From Bifidobacterium animalis subsp. animalis ATCC 25527 (GTDB lineage Bacteria > Actinomycetota > Actinomycetes > Actinomycetales > Bifidobacteriaceae), in contig NC_017834.1 of NCBI RefSeq assembly GCF_000260715.1, positions 1,868,694 through 1,932,693 of the forward strand: a DNA stretch of 64,000 nt, in the 5' to 3' direction. Of the stretch, positions 9,883 through 19,278 are shown one piece after another (position 1 is the stretch's first letter; each line of letters begins with the position of its first letter). The notes under the pieces are model-generated. The model made no database searches and had not been told where the DNA came from. It worked only from the letters and a program-made list of their open reading frames with translations. Both the position numbers and the translations under genes were made by a program.

Positions 9883-10454
9883 CACGGGAATCTCCGCAAA
9901 ATCGACCATATACGGCGTTTGCGCGGCATACTTTACGGAAGTCTCCGCAAGGAATGCCATGCTGGAGCCTCTTTGCGGTCGGTCATGCGGAAGCATCCGT
10001 AAACCATGCCGCGGCGGAGTCTGCAAATGGTGTATCTTACGGAACGCTCCGAGAACCATGCCAGCAAAAGACGTTTTTGCGGTCCATCTCAAGGAAACTT
10101 CCGAAAACCATGCCACAAAGAAGCGCTATTGCGGCGCATCTTACGGAAGCTTCCGAAAAACACGGCGCAAGCGGGTACTCCTGCGGCATATCTCACGGAA
10201 GACTCCGAGAAACAAACCGTTTTGAGACCACCGCGCGGTCGGTCATGCGGAAGGTTCCGGGTAATGAGGTGCCATAGCGGCAATCTGCGGTACGTCGTAC
10301 GGAAGGTTCCGGGTAATGAGGTGCCATAGCGGCAATCTGCGGTACGTCGTACGGAAGGTTCCGAGAAACACACCAAGGAGGAATCCAGAAATGGTATATC
10401 TTACGGAAGCTTCCGAAAAACAAGCCGCAAACAAAGCGCAAAACAGCGCTTCCA
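9883..10454. repeat. 52-bp-period tandem repeat array A
   Basis: Ten degenerate units begin at 9935, 9987, 10039, 10091, 10143, 10195, 10247, 10299, 10351 and 10403: every spacing is exactly 52 bases. A weaker unit lies near 9883. Each begins (a/g)cggaagnntccg, a small palindrome, then gagaaccatgcc, then about 16 variable bases, then tgcggtnnatctt leading to the next unit. In many units ccgcaaa and tttgcgg form a second hairpin around the variable part. Units 7 and 8 are almost identical. There is no good open frame (52 is not a multiple of 3) and no cas gene. The array fills the gap between the GH13 gene and the DUF559-like gene, 9754-10553. Confidence 0.9.
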
Positions 10455-10476
10455 AGCGCCCATAGGCGCCAAATAC

Positions 10477-10502
10477 GGTGGATAACGGCGAAGTTATCCA
10501 CA
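10477..10502. promoter_or_regulatory. divergent DnaA-box pair
   Basis: GTGGATAAC, six bases, then GTTATCCAC forms a perfect inverted repeat. The right half is a perfect DnaA box TTATCCACA and the left half differs by one base. It lies about 50 bases upstream of the DUF559-like gene. DnaA binding is inferred from sequence. Confidence 0.6.
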
Positions 10503-10553
10503 AATTCCAAATCGGGATTGCACGGCATTCGACACTCCCCTACCGTCGAAAGC

Positions 10554-11510
10554 ATGAAAATAGATTCGCAAATCGAGCGACTCCTCGACGAGTCCCAGAA
10601 CGCACACCGATGCGCGGTGACGACCGACGTCAACCTGCGCCGCAAACTACGCCGCAGATGCGAAAGCGGCGAATTGACCATGCCATACCCGCAACTGTTT
10701 GCGCGGAAGGAAACTTGGGATGCGCTCAATCCGCGCGAGAAAAAGAGACATGTCATACTCGCCCTGGCAATGGTGCGCCCCGACTGGATTTTCTGCGCAC
10801 AGAGCGCGGCTTGCCTGTACGGCATAGAACAGTCGTACCAGATTCACGACAATCCGATGATCCACATTGCATCCACACACGAAAGCGGCATATACCGGGC
10901 CAGGCGGAGTGATGCCGTGATGCACCGCGTGTACACGCCAAATCCGCAATACAACGTGATCAATGGAGCCAAGGTCACCACACTGCCGTGCACGATCTAC
11001 CAATGCGCGCTCGTGCTGCCGTTCGAACAGATACTGCCGCTCGCAGATTCCGCAGTACGCAGCGGTATGGCGCTCGACGATCTGCGACAGTTCCCCGTTC
11101 ACAGCGCGACCGAGGCACTCGCGATCGGCAACGTGCTCGAATACACCGACCCGCGCAGTGAGAACGGCGGCGAAACGCTCGCAAGAAGCCGATTCATCGA
11201 ACGCGGGCTCATGATTCCACAGCTGCAGAAGGAGTTCCCGAATCCGCAGAACCCGGAATACCCGTTCCGCGTTGATTTCATTTGGATTCTGCCAGATGGA
11301 CGCATGATTGTCGCCGAATACGACGGCATGACGAAATACGGCAATGACCGCAAGACCATCGCAAACCGCGTGCACAGGGAGAAACTGCGCGACGAAGCGC
11401 TGCGGCAACACGGCGTCACCGCGATCATCCATTTCGATTATGAGGATTTGCTCAATCCCAACGAACTCATTGCCAAGCTCGTCGCCGCCGGCGTGCCGTA
11501 CCGCCGCTAA
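10554..11510 (+). CDS. AbiEi-like / DUF559-type protein with PD-(D/E)XK endonuclease-like C-terminus
   Basis: 318 residues. The N-terminal half resembles the winged-helix AbiEi/'transcriptional regulator' part, with basic helix NLRRKLRRR at about 27-35 and the conserved-looking FCAQSAACLYG near 80-90. The C-terminal third looks like DUF559/Vsr-type nucleases: GGETLARSRF (Glu207), FRVDFIW (Asp241) and IVAEYDG (Glu255), the expected E...D...ExD order of a PD-(D/E)XK site. Similar bifidobacterial proteins are often annotated vaguely or misnamed. The start is ATG 10554 with a weak gaaag ribosome site; an upstream in-frame TTG (10518) is possible. It is flanked on both sides by the same 52-bp repeat family. 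A toxin, defence nuclease or repeat-maintenance role is speculative. Confidence 0.78.
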   Translation: MKIDSQIERLLDESQNAHRCAVTTDVNLRRKLRRRCESGELTMPYPQLFARKETWDALNPREKKRHVILALAMVRPDWIFCAQSAACLYGIEQSYQIHDNPMIHIASTHESGIYRARRSDAVMHRVYTPNPQYNVINGAKVTTLPCTIYQCALVLPFEQILPLADSAVRSGMALDDLRQFPVHSATEALAIGNVLEYTDPRSENGGETLARSRFIERGLMIPQLQKEFPNPQNPEYPFRVDFIWILPDGRMIVAEYDGMTKYGNDRKTIANRVHREKLRDEALRQHGVTAIIHFDYEDLLNPNELIAKLVAAGVPYRR

Positions 11511-11541
11511 GCATGCAGCGGATCTGGTCGCGACATGGTAT

Positions 11542-11860
11542 GCGGAAGATTCCGAGAACCGTGCCGCAAACGTCGACTTTTGCGGTCGATCATGCGGAAG
11601 ACTCCGTAAACCGTGCCTCAAAAGGCATCCCGCGCGGCATGGCTTACGGAAGGTTCCGAGAGTCGTACCGCAAACGGAGACTTCCGCGGTCAGTCTTACG
11701 GAAGGTTCCGTGAAAGCGACTATATTCAGGATTCAGGTCACTTTGCGGTCGAATATACGGACGACTCCGAAAAACAGACCACGAAACGGGGTCTGTGCGG
11801 TACAGCTTACGGAAGACTCTGAGAGCTGTGCCGAAAATGCATGCGGGCGCCGGATTACGT
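11542..11860. repeat. 52-bp-period repeat array A, second block
   Basis: The same family as 9883-10454 resumes 31 bases after the DUF559-like gene. Units begin at 11542, 11594, 11646, 11698, 11757 and 11809. Spacings are 52, 52, 52, 59 and 52, so one unit gained 7 bases. Sequence again is (a/g)cggaagnntccgagaaccgtgccgcaaa with tttgcggt before the next unit. The block runs to the 3' end of the raffinose-synthase-like gene and accounts for all of the 11511-11854 gap. Confidence 0.88.
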
Positions 11861-13747
11861 AAGAGGCTGCAATACGCGCAGCTCGCACTCGCCGTAATGC
11901 AGCGTGAGCGCGAGGTCTTCGCCGATGCTCAGATGCACACGTCCGCCGGTCTGCGGATCGAACACCGTGAGAGGAGATTCCGTCGCGCGAATGTGGGCGG
12001 TCTGCGGGGCATCGGCGTTCAATCCGACGAACAGCAGTACCTCGTCGCCGCGGAACGTATTGCGAATGCCGAGTGGAACGTCGCCATGCACCGGGTCTGC
12101 GAGCAGACTGTCGAGCACCGGCACGCCGACGCCGTCCGGATGCGTGAGATTGCCGTCGGCATCGAACAGCGGGGCGAGAAGATCGGAATCGGTCTCGCCA
12201 AGCTTGTCGGAACAGTAGATCGGGCCACCGCTTATCCAGCGCAACAGCATATGCGTGCGCGCGTGCGGGTGGCGGGTCCAGAACATATCCCAGTCGCAGT
12301 AGCAGAGGCAGCCCATGAGCAGCGAACAGTACGCGTTCTCGATGGCATGCTCGGTGAGCGATTCGGGAATGTTCGGGAAGAAGTCGTCGCTCGTGCGGGC
12401 GACTCCCTCAGCACAGCGCTGCCAATAGTTCTCGGGAGTCATGCCCATGCAGTGGATCACGGCGAGATGCGCGTATTCCCAATCACCATTGTCATCTTCG
12501 TGACGTATCCAGTTGGTGGCGTATTCCACGGCATCATGGCGAACGCCTAGAGACGCATAGGATTCCAGGCCGCGTGTGAGCACAGGAAGTGTGCCCTGCG
12601 AATCCACCTTCACGAAGTCGATGCCGGCGCCGTCCAAGTGCGTGTTCCATGTACGCCAGAACAGCGCTGCACACTCCGGATTCGCAGTGGGGATTGCCAT
12701 GCCATTGGGTAGTGTTTCGAACGCGGATCGGCTCACGAGGAGCTTGGGATCCTCAACGCGCGCGTCCCCATACGGATACTCCTGCTTGTAGTACTCGTAC
12801 CAATCATCGTCGGATTCGGGCTTGCCGGCGAGCGCGTCCACATCCACGCCATGCCAATACCCTTGGAACGCCTGCCATACGCCGACGTACCGCACGCCGA
12901 AGTCGTGTTTGAGCACGTCAATGGTATGCGAGAGTCCCTGCGGGAAGCGCGTTGTGTCGGCGTCAAAACCGGTTAGCTTACCGTTCTCGACTTGAGACCA
13001 ACCGTCGTCTATGAGCACCCACGAAACGGGCACGTGTTTGGCGGCGAACTCCTCCATTTTGGCGATAATGGCCTGCTCGCTCACGTTCGTGCCGAGCGAG
13101 TCCCAGGTGCACCAGCCAAAACCGCGCAACGATTCCGGCAGAGTCTGCTTCCACAATCTCCCCAAGCCACCGTTCTGCGACATGACCCACTCCGCGCATC
13201 CCCGAATCAGCTCGTAAGGATCCTCGACTTTCCGATCGCTTTGCCGATGGACGAGCAGTGGCCCCTGCAATTGCACACGGTCAACCTGATTCGTGGAGAC
13301 ATCGAGCAGCAAGTCATTGTGGCCTCGCCCATCGCCGCGAATGTCAACGCGCATCTCGTGACGGAACACCGGCATCATCACATGCCACGCCTTCGCCGAT
13401 TTCCACAGCACCAGCTGGGTGCGCTCCGGTATGTCACAGAAATGCTCGACCCATGCCGGCCGCATCCACCATTCCTTGTGCTGGTAAAGGCACAGAATCT
13501 GCCCCACTGGTTTCAATCTGCCCAATTGCAGCCGTACGGACACCGACCGCCCGGCCAGCAATGTGGGATGCTCGAGAATCGGATTGGATTCCGGCAGCTG
13601 CGCACTTATCTCCGTCACCGTTGCGCTACGCAGTGTGCGCCACGGTATTTTGTGTTCGCTCACCGAGTCCGGGGGCAGTTCGACTTCGCCGCGCTCATCG
13701 AACGGCCCGCATTCGGTATGCGCCACCACCGATCTCACCGTTATCAT
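11855..13747 (-). CDS. GH36 raffinose-synthase-like alpha-galactosidase
   Basis: 630 residues of the Sip1/raffinose synthase branch of glycoside hydrolase family 36, here more probably an alpha-galactosidase or alpha-galactosyl-transferring enzyme in sugar use. Diagnostic pieces are FGWCTWDSLGTNVS, VLIDDGWS, the nucleophile region DFVKVDSQG and the likely acid/base Asp in RTSDDFFPN. No signal peptide, so it acts in the cytoplasm on imported sugar. It differs strongly from the classic bacterial-type GH36 at 19279, so the locus carries two distinct GH36 branches. Its upstream region contains repeat arrays C and D. Substrate preference is not decidable by eye. Confidence 0.88.
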   Translation of the reverse strand: MITVRSVVAHTECGPFDERGEVELPPDSVSEHKIPWRTLRSATVTEISAQLPESNPILEHPTLLAGRSVSVRLQLGRLKPVGQILCLYQHKEWWMRPAWVEHFCDIPERTQLVLWKSAKAWHVMMPVFRHEMRVDIRGDGRGHNDLLLDVSTNQVDRVQLQGPLLVHRQSDRKVEDPYELIRGCAEWVMSQNGGLGRLWKQTLPESLRGFGWCTWDSLGTNVSEQAIIAKMEEFAAKHVPVSWVLIDDGWSQVENGKLTGFDADTTRFPQGLSHTIDVLKHDFGVRYVGVWQAFQGYWHGVDVDALAGKPESDDDWYEYYKQEYPYGDARVEDPKLLVSRSAFETLPNGMAIPTANPECAALFWRTWNTHLDGAGIDFVKVDSQGTLPVLTRGLESYASLGVRHDAVEYATNWIRHEDDNGDWEYAHLAVIHCMGMTPENYWQRCAEGVARTSDDFFPNIPESLTEHAIENAYCSLLMGCLCYCDWDMFWTRHPHARTHMLLRWISGGPIYCSDKLGETDSDLLAPLFDADGNLTHPDGVGVPVLDSLLADPVHGDVPLGIRNTFRGDEVLLFVGLNADAPQTAHIRATESPLTVFDPQTGGRVHLSIGEDLALTLHYGECELRVLQPLT

Positions 13748-13893
13748 GGGCGTCTCCCTCCTGCCGTTCTTCGTTGACCTGCATTGGTTCCCGCCACAAT
13801 AACCAGCTTTGGCTGCCGTTTCCAGCCCGCCACGCCGAGCGTCATTACTCCCTCAGCAAAACAGCAGCGCGCACTGCCTAACGCGCATTTGCT

Positions 13894-14219
13894 TGCAACT
13901 CCGGTCTCATGCGGGCAATCTGAACATGCACTCGGGTGTCGTTATTGCAATCGGATCTCAGATTGGCTCTTGGATCGCAGATTATCTCGCCGTATTTGCA
14001 AACGCAGTCTCATCATGGGCGACTATGACGCGTCTGCCTGGTCCCAGCGAGACCGCAGCTGCAGGACAGGCAATCTAGGAGCGCGCAGACGTGCCTTTCT
14101 TGCAAACCCGACTATGGCAAGGCGCTCGCGAGCCGCTTGCTGTGCCATATTTGCAAACTCAGTCTCAATTTGCAGATCTTAATATGCAGATGCAGCCATA
14201 GATTCCCGCACTCCCGGAT
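13894..14219. repeat. 52-bp-period degenerate repeat array C
   Basis: A motif of the form atttgcaaacncagtctcat recurs at 13894, 13946, 13997, 14101 and 14152, spacings of 52, 51, 104 and 51, i.e. one or two 52-bp units, with degenerate intervening units. Sequence is unrelated to array A although the period is the same. No gene is seen in 13748-14665: this array and the palindromes that follow fill most of it. Confidence 0.65.
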
Positions 14220-14232
14220 ACGCATCTGCAAT

Positions 14233-14541
14233 CTGCGTAAATGTGTAAAAAGGGACATCGCGGACCCGTGCACGTCCCCAATTACGCAAAACAACAGGGC
14301 AACAGAACACAGGCGATCGCCGCCGAAAGACGCGGTGCCCGCTACAACTCTGCAGGAAAGAACTCTGCGTGAAAGGGAACGCTAGCTCTGCGTAAAAAGA
14401 GACATCTCCGACCCACAGATGTCCCAAATTACGCAAAGGATGAAAAGGAAGAAGGGGAAAGCAGAGACAAAGAATTACTGAAAGTAATAGTCTGCGTAAA
14501 AGGGGACAGATAGAACGCCTATCTGTCCCCTTTTACGCAGA
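14233..14541. repeat. palindromic repeats D on a 52-bp lattice
   Basis: Imperfect to perfect palindromes of about 47 bases running from tgcgtaaaa(a/g)g to (t/a)ttacgca begin at 14233, 14389 and 14493, spacings 156 and 104, exactly three and two times 52. The last copy, 14491-14541, is a perfect 22-bp inverted repeat (tctgcgtaaaaggggacagata and complement) with a 7-base loop. It is 125 bases from the 3' end of the importer operon and may also stop transcription, though it lacks a U tract. Related copies lie at 1908-2029. Confidence 0.75.
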
Positions 14542-14665
14542 TGCGCTAGCCGCCCATGCACTGGCCGCAGACGGACCGGTCGCCGCTGCGCTGGCCGCAG
14601 ATGCGCTACCCGCAGACGCCCGCCCGCTCCACTCCCGCAGCGCAGTCGGCAGAACGGGTCGCGGG

Positions 14666-15571
14666 TTACTTCACGGCGCCGCGCATCACACCGCCGACGA
14701 CCCACTTCTGGGCGAAGATGTAGACGACGAGCACGGGGGCCATGGCCATCAGGTAGCTCGCGAACGCCTGCGGGTAGTTCGTGGCGAACTGCGAGCTGAA
14801 CACATACTGTGCGAGCGGGATGGTCTGGTTGCTCTGATCGGTGAGGATGATAAGCGGGAGCAGGAAGTCGTTCCATGCCCACAGTGCGGTCATGATCGCA
14901 ATCGTCGCGTTAATGGGCCCCATGAGCGGGAAGATGATCTTCCAGAAGATGCGCCATGTGCCCGCGCCGTCGATGCGCGCGGCCTCTTCGAGCGACACCG
15001 GGATTGAGCGAATGAATCCGGTGGCGATGAACAGGTTCGTGCCAAGGCCGAGAATCACGTACAAGACAATCAGGCCGGCCTGGTTGTCGAGGTGCCACGA
15101 GCCCATCTGCTTGGCGAGCGGCAGCATGACCACCGGGAACGGCACGAACATCGCAGCGATGAAGAAGTAGTAGAGGAAGCGGAAGAAACGCTTGTCCATG
15201 TTGCGCGCGATCGCGTAGGCGACGAAGGTGTTCGTCACGAGCGTGAGCGAGACGGCGAGCACGGTGATGATCGCCGAGTTGAGCGCGGCGCGCGGGTAGT
15301 CCACTTTGGCCGAGGCGGCCGCGAAGTTGCCCCACTGCCAGCTCGTCGGCAGCGAGAACGAGCCCGCCTCCGCCGGCGTCTTCAATGCGGTGACCACGGT
15401 GAAATACAGCGGCACGAGAATCGTGAGGCTGAACACGGCGACGACCGCGGTGAGCCACCAATTGATGCGGCGGTCCTTGCGGAACTTCTCCGCTTTGGCC
15501 GGCGCGGTATTCATGGTTGCAGATTGTTGCGCAGACTGCTGCGACATGGTGTTTGCGGTTGCGGTGGTCAT
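14666..15571 (-). CDS. sugar ABC transporter permease (MalG/MsmG family)
   Basis: Inner-membrane permease, the second of two that form the translocation channel of a CUT1-type sugar importer. About 301 residues with six predicted membrane spans and the ATPase-docking EAA loop EEAARIDGAGTWRIFWKI. The start is uncertain: ATG 15571 has an aagg-rich ribosome site, while GTG 15580 overlaps the stop of the upstream permease (GTGA) and would allow translational coupling. It is the last gene of the operon substrate-binding protein, permease F, permease G. No ATPase gene is adjacent. Confidence 0.92.
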   Translation of the reverse strand: MTTATANTMSQQSAQQSATMNTAPAKAEKFRKDRRINWWLTAVVAVFSLTILVPLYFTVVTALKTPAEAGSFSLPTSWQWGNFAAASAKVDYPRAALNSAIITVLAVSLTLVTNTFVAYAIARNMDKRFFRFLYYFFIAAMFVPFPVVMLPLAKQMGSWHLDNQAGLIVLYVILGLGTNLFIATGFIRSIPVSLEEAARIDGAGTWRIFWKIIFPLMGPINATIAIMTALWAWNDFLLPLIILTDQSNQTIPLAQYVFSSQFATNYPQAFASYLMAMAPVLVVYIFAQKWVVGGVMRGAVK

Positions 15572-15576
15572 TGGTA

Positions 15577-16569
15577 TCACACCTTTTCCTTGCTGCCGAA
15601 GAACTTAAGCTGAATGAACGCGATGATCGCGAGGACGATGAAGAAGAGCACGGCGTTCGCCGTCTGGTATGCGTACTCTCCGCCGGTGAGGCCACCCTTC
15701 CAGATGAGGTAGGTGACGGTCTCGGTCTTCGAGTTCGGGCCGCCGTCGGTGAGCGCGACGACCTGGTCGAAGGTGCCGAGCGCGTTCTTCATGGTGAGCA
15801 CGAGATTGATCGTGAAGAACGGTCCGATGAGCGGGAACGTGATCTTCCAGAACTTCTGCCAGGCGTTCACGCCGTCGATCGCGGCCGCCTCGTAGACCTC
15901 GGAGTCCACGGTCTGCAGGCCGGCGAGATAGATGAGCACCGAATAGGCGACGCCCTGCCACACGGCGAGGAACACGATTGGAATCCACGCATAGCGCTCG
16001 CTGGTGAGCAGCGACTCGCTCAGCCAGCCAATGCCGAGCGCCTTGCCGAGCTCGGGCAGCGGCTGCATGAAGATGTACTTGAACACGTAGCCTATGACGA
16101 GCACGGCCAGCGTGTACGGAATGAAGTAGATCGCGCGGAAGCCGTTCTTGCAGGCGATCTTGCCGTTCAGCGCCACCGAGAGGAACAGTGCGATCACGTT
16201 GATGAGCACGGTGATGGCGATGGCGATGAGGAATGTGAACAGGTAAGCGTGGCCGACCCGTTCGTCGCGGAACAGGGCGACGTAGTTCTGGAACCCGATC
16301 CAGTTGTAGCTGCCGTACCCTTGCGAATTCGTGAACGAGTACATGATGCCGCGCACGAAGGGCACATACAGGAACACCGCGAAGATCACGGCGGCCGGAA
16401 CGGCCATCCAGTAATAGGCGTGGTCCACCTTGCGGCGGGAGAACGCGGAGACCCTGCGCTTGCTCGGCGGTTTGCCCGCGGGTGTGCGCGAGTGATGCGT
16501 GTCGATGTCATTCGCAAGCACGTCCTCCATGGCGCGCGCCTGCTGGTCGGCATTGGCCAACGAAGTCAT
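15577..16569 (-). CDS. sugar ABC transporter permease (MalF/MsmF family)
   Basis: 330 residues, CUT1-family permease with a long cytoplasmic N-terminus followed by six membrane spans. The EAA loop reads YEAAAIDGVNAWQKFWKI. It pairs with the permease encoded immediately downstream, which its stop codon touches or overlaps. By context with GH36 and GH13 enzymes and the ROK regulator, the probable cargo is raffinose-type or melibiose-type alpha-galactosides, or isomalto-oligosaccharides; the sequence cannot distinguish these. 33 bases separate it from the binding-protein gene, fitting one transcript. Confidence 0.93.
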   Translation of the reverse strand: MTSLANADQQARAMEDVLANDIDTHHSRTPAGKPPSKRRVSAFSRRKVDHAYYWMAVPAAVIFAVFLYVPFVRGIMYSFTNSQGYGSYNWIGFQNYVALFRDERVGHAYLFTFLIAIAITVLINVIALFLSVALNGKIACKNGFRAIYFIPYTLAVLVIGYVFKYIFMQPLPELGKALGIGWLSESLLTSERYAWIPIVFLAVWQGVAYSVLIYLAGLQTVDSEVYEAAAIDGVNAWQKFWKITFPLIGPFFTINLVLTMKNALGTFDQVVALTDGGPNSKTETVTYLIWKGGLTGGEYAYQTANAVLFFIVLAIIAFIQLKFFGSKEKV

Positions 16570-16602
16570 TTTGCTTTCCTTCCCTTGTATCCCGGCCGCA
16601 GA

Positions 16603-17928
<1,326 letters not shown>

Positions 17929-18006
17929 TCACCGAGGCTCCCTTACCTCGACTGACGGTTGCCAGTGTATGGAACCGCCCTTTTCATTCCCACCTCCCTG
18001 CGTGCC

Positions 18007-18036
18007 TTGAAACCGCGCAAGTAATTGGCGTATATT
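18007..18036 (+). promoter_or_regulatory. promoter of the ROK regulator, probably leaderless
   Basis: TTGAAA (18007-18012), an 18-base spacer and TATATT (18031-18036) make a good promoter. The predicted start falls within about 3 bases of ATG 18046, so the mRNA would have essentially no leader, and no ribosome site is present. Confidence 0.65.
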
Positions 18037-18045
18037 TATGTATTC

Positions 18046-19254
18046 ATGGAAACTAATTCGGATTCGCTTGATTTTCCACGCTGGTTCAGTCGTTCGGATG
18101 CCACGCACAATGTGGCGCGCGGCATCATGCAATACGGCCCGATCGCGCGGACGCCGCTCGCACAGATCTTCAATCTGTCGCAAGGCGCACTCTCGCGCAT
18201 CACCAGCGATCTCATTTACGACGGCGTGATCGAGGAGATGCCGGCTGGCAGCACGCAGGCGGGCAGATTGCCGCAGGGATTCGACCTGCGCGAGTCAGGT
18301 GAGCGTCGCGGCCGCCCACAGACCGCGCTGCGCATTCGCGAGGATTCGCATGCCTTCGTCGGCGTCAACATTCACGACGGCGCCATCACGGTGTCCGAGG
18401 TGAACGCGGTGTGCCACCCCATCGGCAGTGACATCACCGAAACCGTGTCGAACACCGCCCCACAGGCCGTGGTCGAGCAGATCACCCGCATGGTGCGTGA
18501 ACTCGCCGCCTCCTCCCCTGACGCCCCCTCGCCCACCGCGCTTGGTCTTTCGCTCGGCGGCCACGTCGAAGACGACCGTTACGTCACCTTCGCGCCGTTC
18601 CTGTACTGGGATTCCACCGTCGATCTGGGCGGCATGCTGCAGCGGGCCACCGGCATTCCCACCAAGGTGTTCAACGACCTCGACTCGGTGCTGCTGCACG
18701 AATGCTGGTTCGGCGACGCCATTGGTGTCCCCAGATTCGCCGTCATCACGATGGGCGCCGGCGTGGGCTATTCGATCTCCGACCACGGCGACCCGATAGA
18801 CAACCCCGACAAAAGCTATGGTCTGGCCGGACATGTGCTGATCGACCCGGAGGGGCCGCGCTGCTCCTCCGGGCATATCGGCTGCTCGCAATGCCTGACG
18901 TCCGACTCGATCGCCGAGGAATACTCGGGCATCATGGGGCATGTGACCACCTTCGAGGAGTTCTCGCACGATCTGCGGGCGAACCGGCCGCAGGCGCGCA
19001 GACTCGCCGAACGCACCTGCTACCGGCTCGGCGTGCTTGTGGCGACCGTCTCGAATCTGGCGATGCCCTCACGCGTGCTCGTCAGCGGGGAAAGCTCGTT
19101 CATTGCGAAGAAGAACCGCGAATTCATTCGCAAGGGCATCGATGCCTACCGGCACAGCCAGGCCGCGCCGGTCGAATTCTCGATTCCGCAGTTCAGCTGG
19201 CGGCTGTGGTCGGATTCCGCCGCCGCCCGCACCATCGCCACCTACATTCGCTAG
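18046..19254 (+). CDS. ROK family transcriptional regulator
   Basis: 402 residues: N-terminal winged helix (residues about 20-75, AQIFNLSQGALSRITSDLI) followed by a ROK sugar-sensing domain. The zinc-binding ROK signature is visible as CSSGHIGCSQC near residue 283. ROK repressors release DNA when a sugar or sugar phosphate binds. Divergent from the importer operon and beside the alpha-galactosidase, it is most likely the local repressor of this locus. The start ATG 18046 was preferred to an upstream TTG because the promoter -10 lies between them. Confidence 0.9.
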   Translation: METNSDSLDFPRWFSRSDATHNVARGIMQYGPIARTPLAQIFNLSQGALSRITSDLIYDGVIEEMPAGSTQAGRLPQGFDLRESGERRGRPQTALRIREDSHAFVGVNIHDGAITVSEVNAVCHPIGSDITETVSNTAPQAVVEQITRMVRELAASSPDAPSPTALGLSLGGHVEDDRYVTFAPFLYWDSTVDLGGMLQRATGIPTKVFNDLDSVLLHECWFGDAIGVPRFAVITMGAGVGYSISDHGDPIDNPDKSYGLAGHVLIDPEGPRCSSGHIGCSQCLTSDSIAEEYSGIMGHVTTFEEFSHDLRANRPQARRLAERTCYRLGVLVATVSNLAMPSRVLVSGESSFIAKKNREFIRKGIDAYRHSQAAPVEFSIPQFSWRLWSDSAAARTIATYIR

Positions 19255-19278
19255 CGAAGGCGCGGCCGCAATGACGTG

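Noticed and set aside
9883-10454. CRISPR array
   Set aside because: Period 52 with only about 16 variable bases per unit, repeats heavily degenerate, two units nearly identical including the variable part, and no cas genes anywhere in the window.
14491-14541. Simple intrinsic terminator of the importer operon
   Set aside because: Perfect stem, but 125 bases past the stop, no U tract, and it belongs to a dispersed palindrome family, so it is listed as a repeat. It may still terminate.
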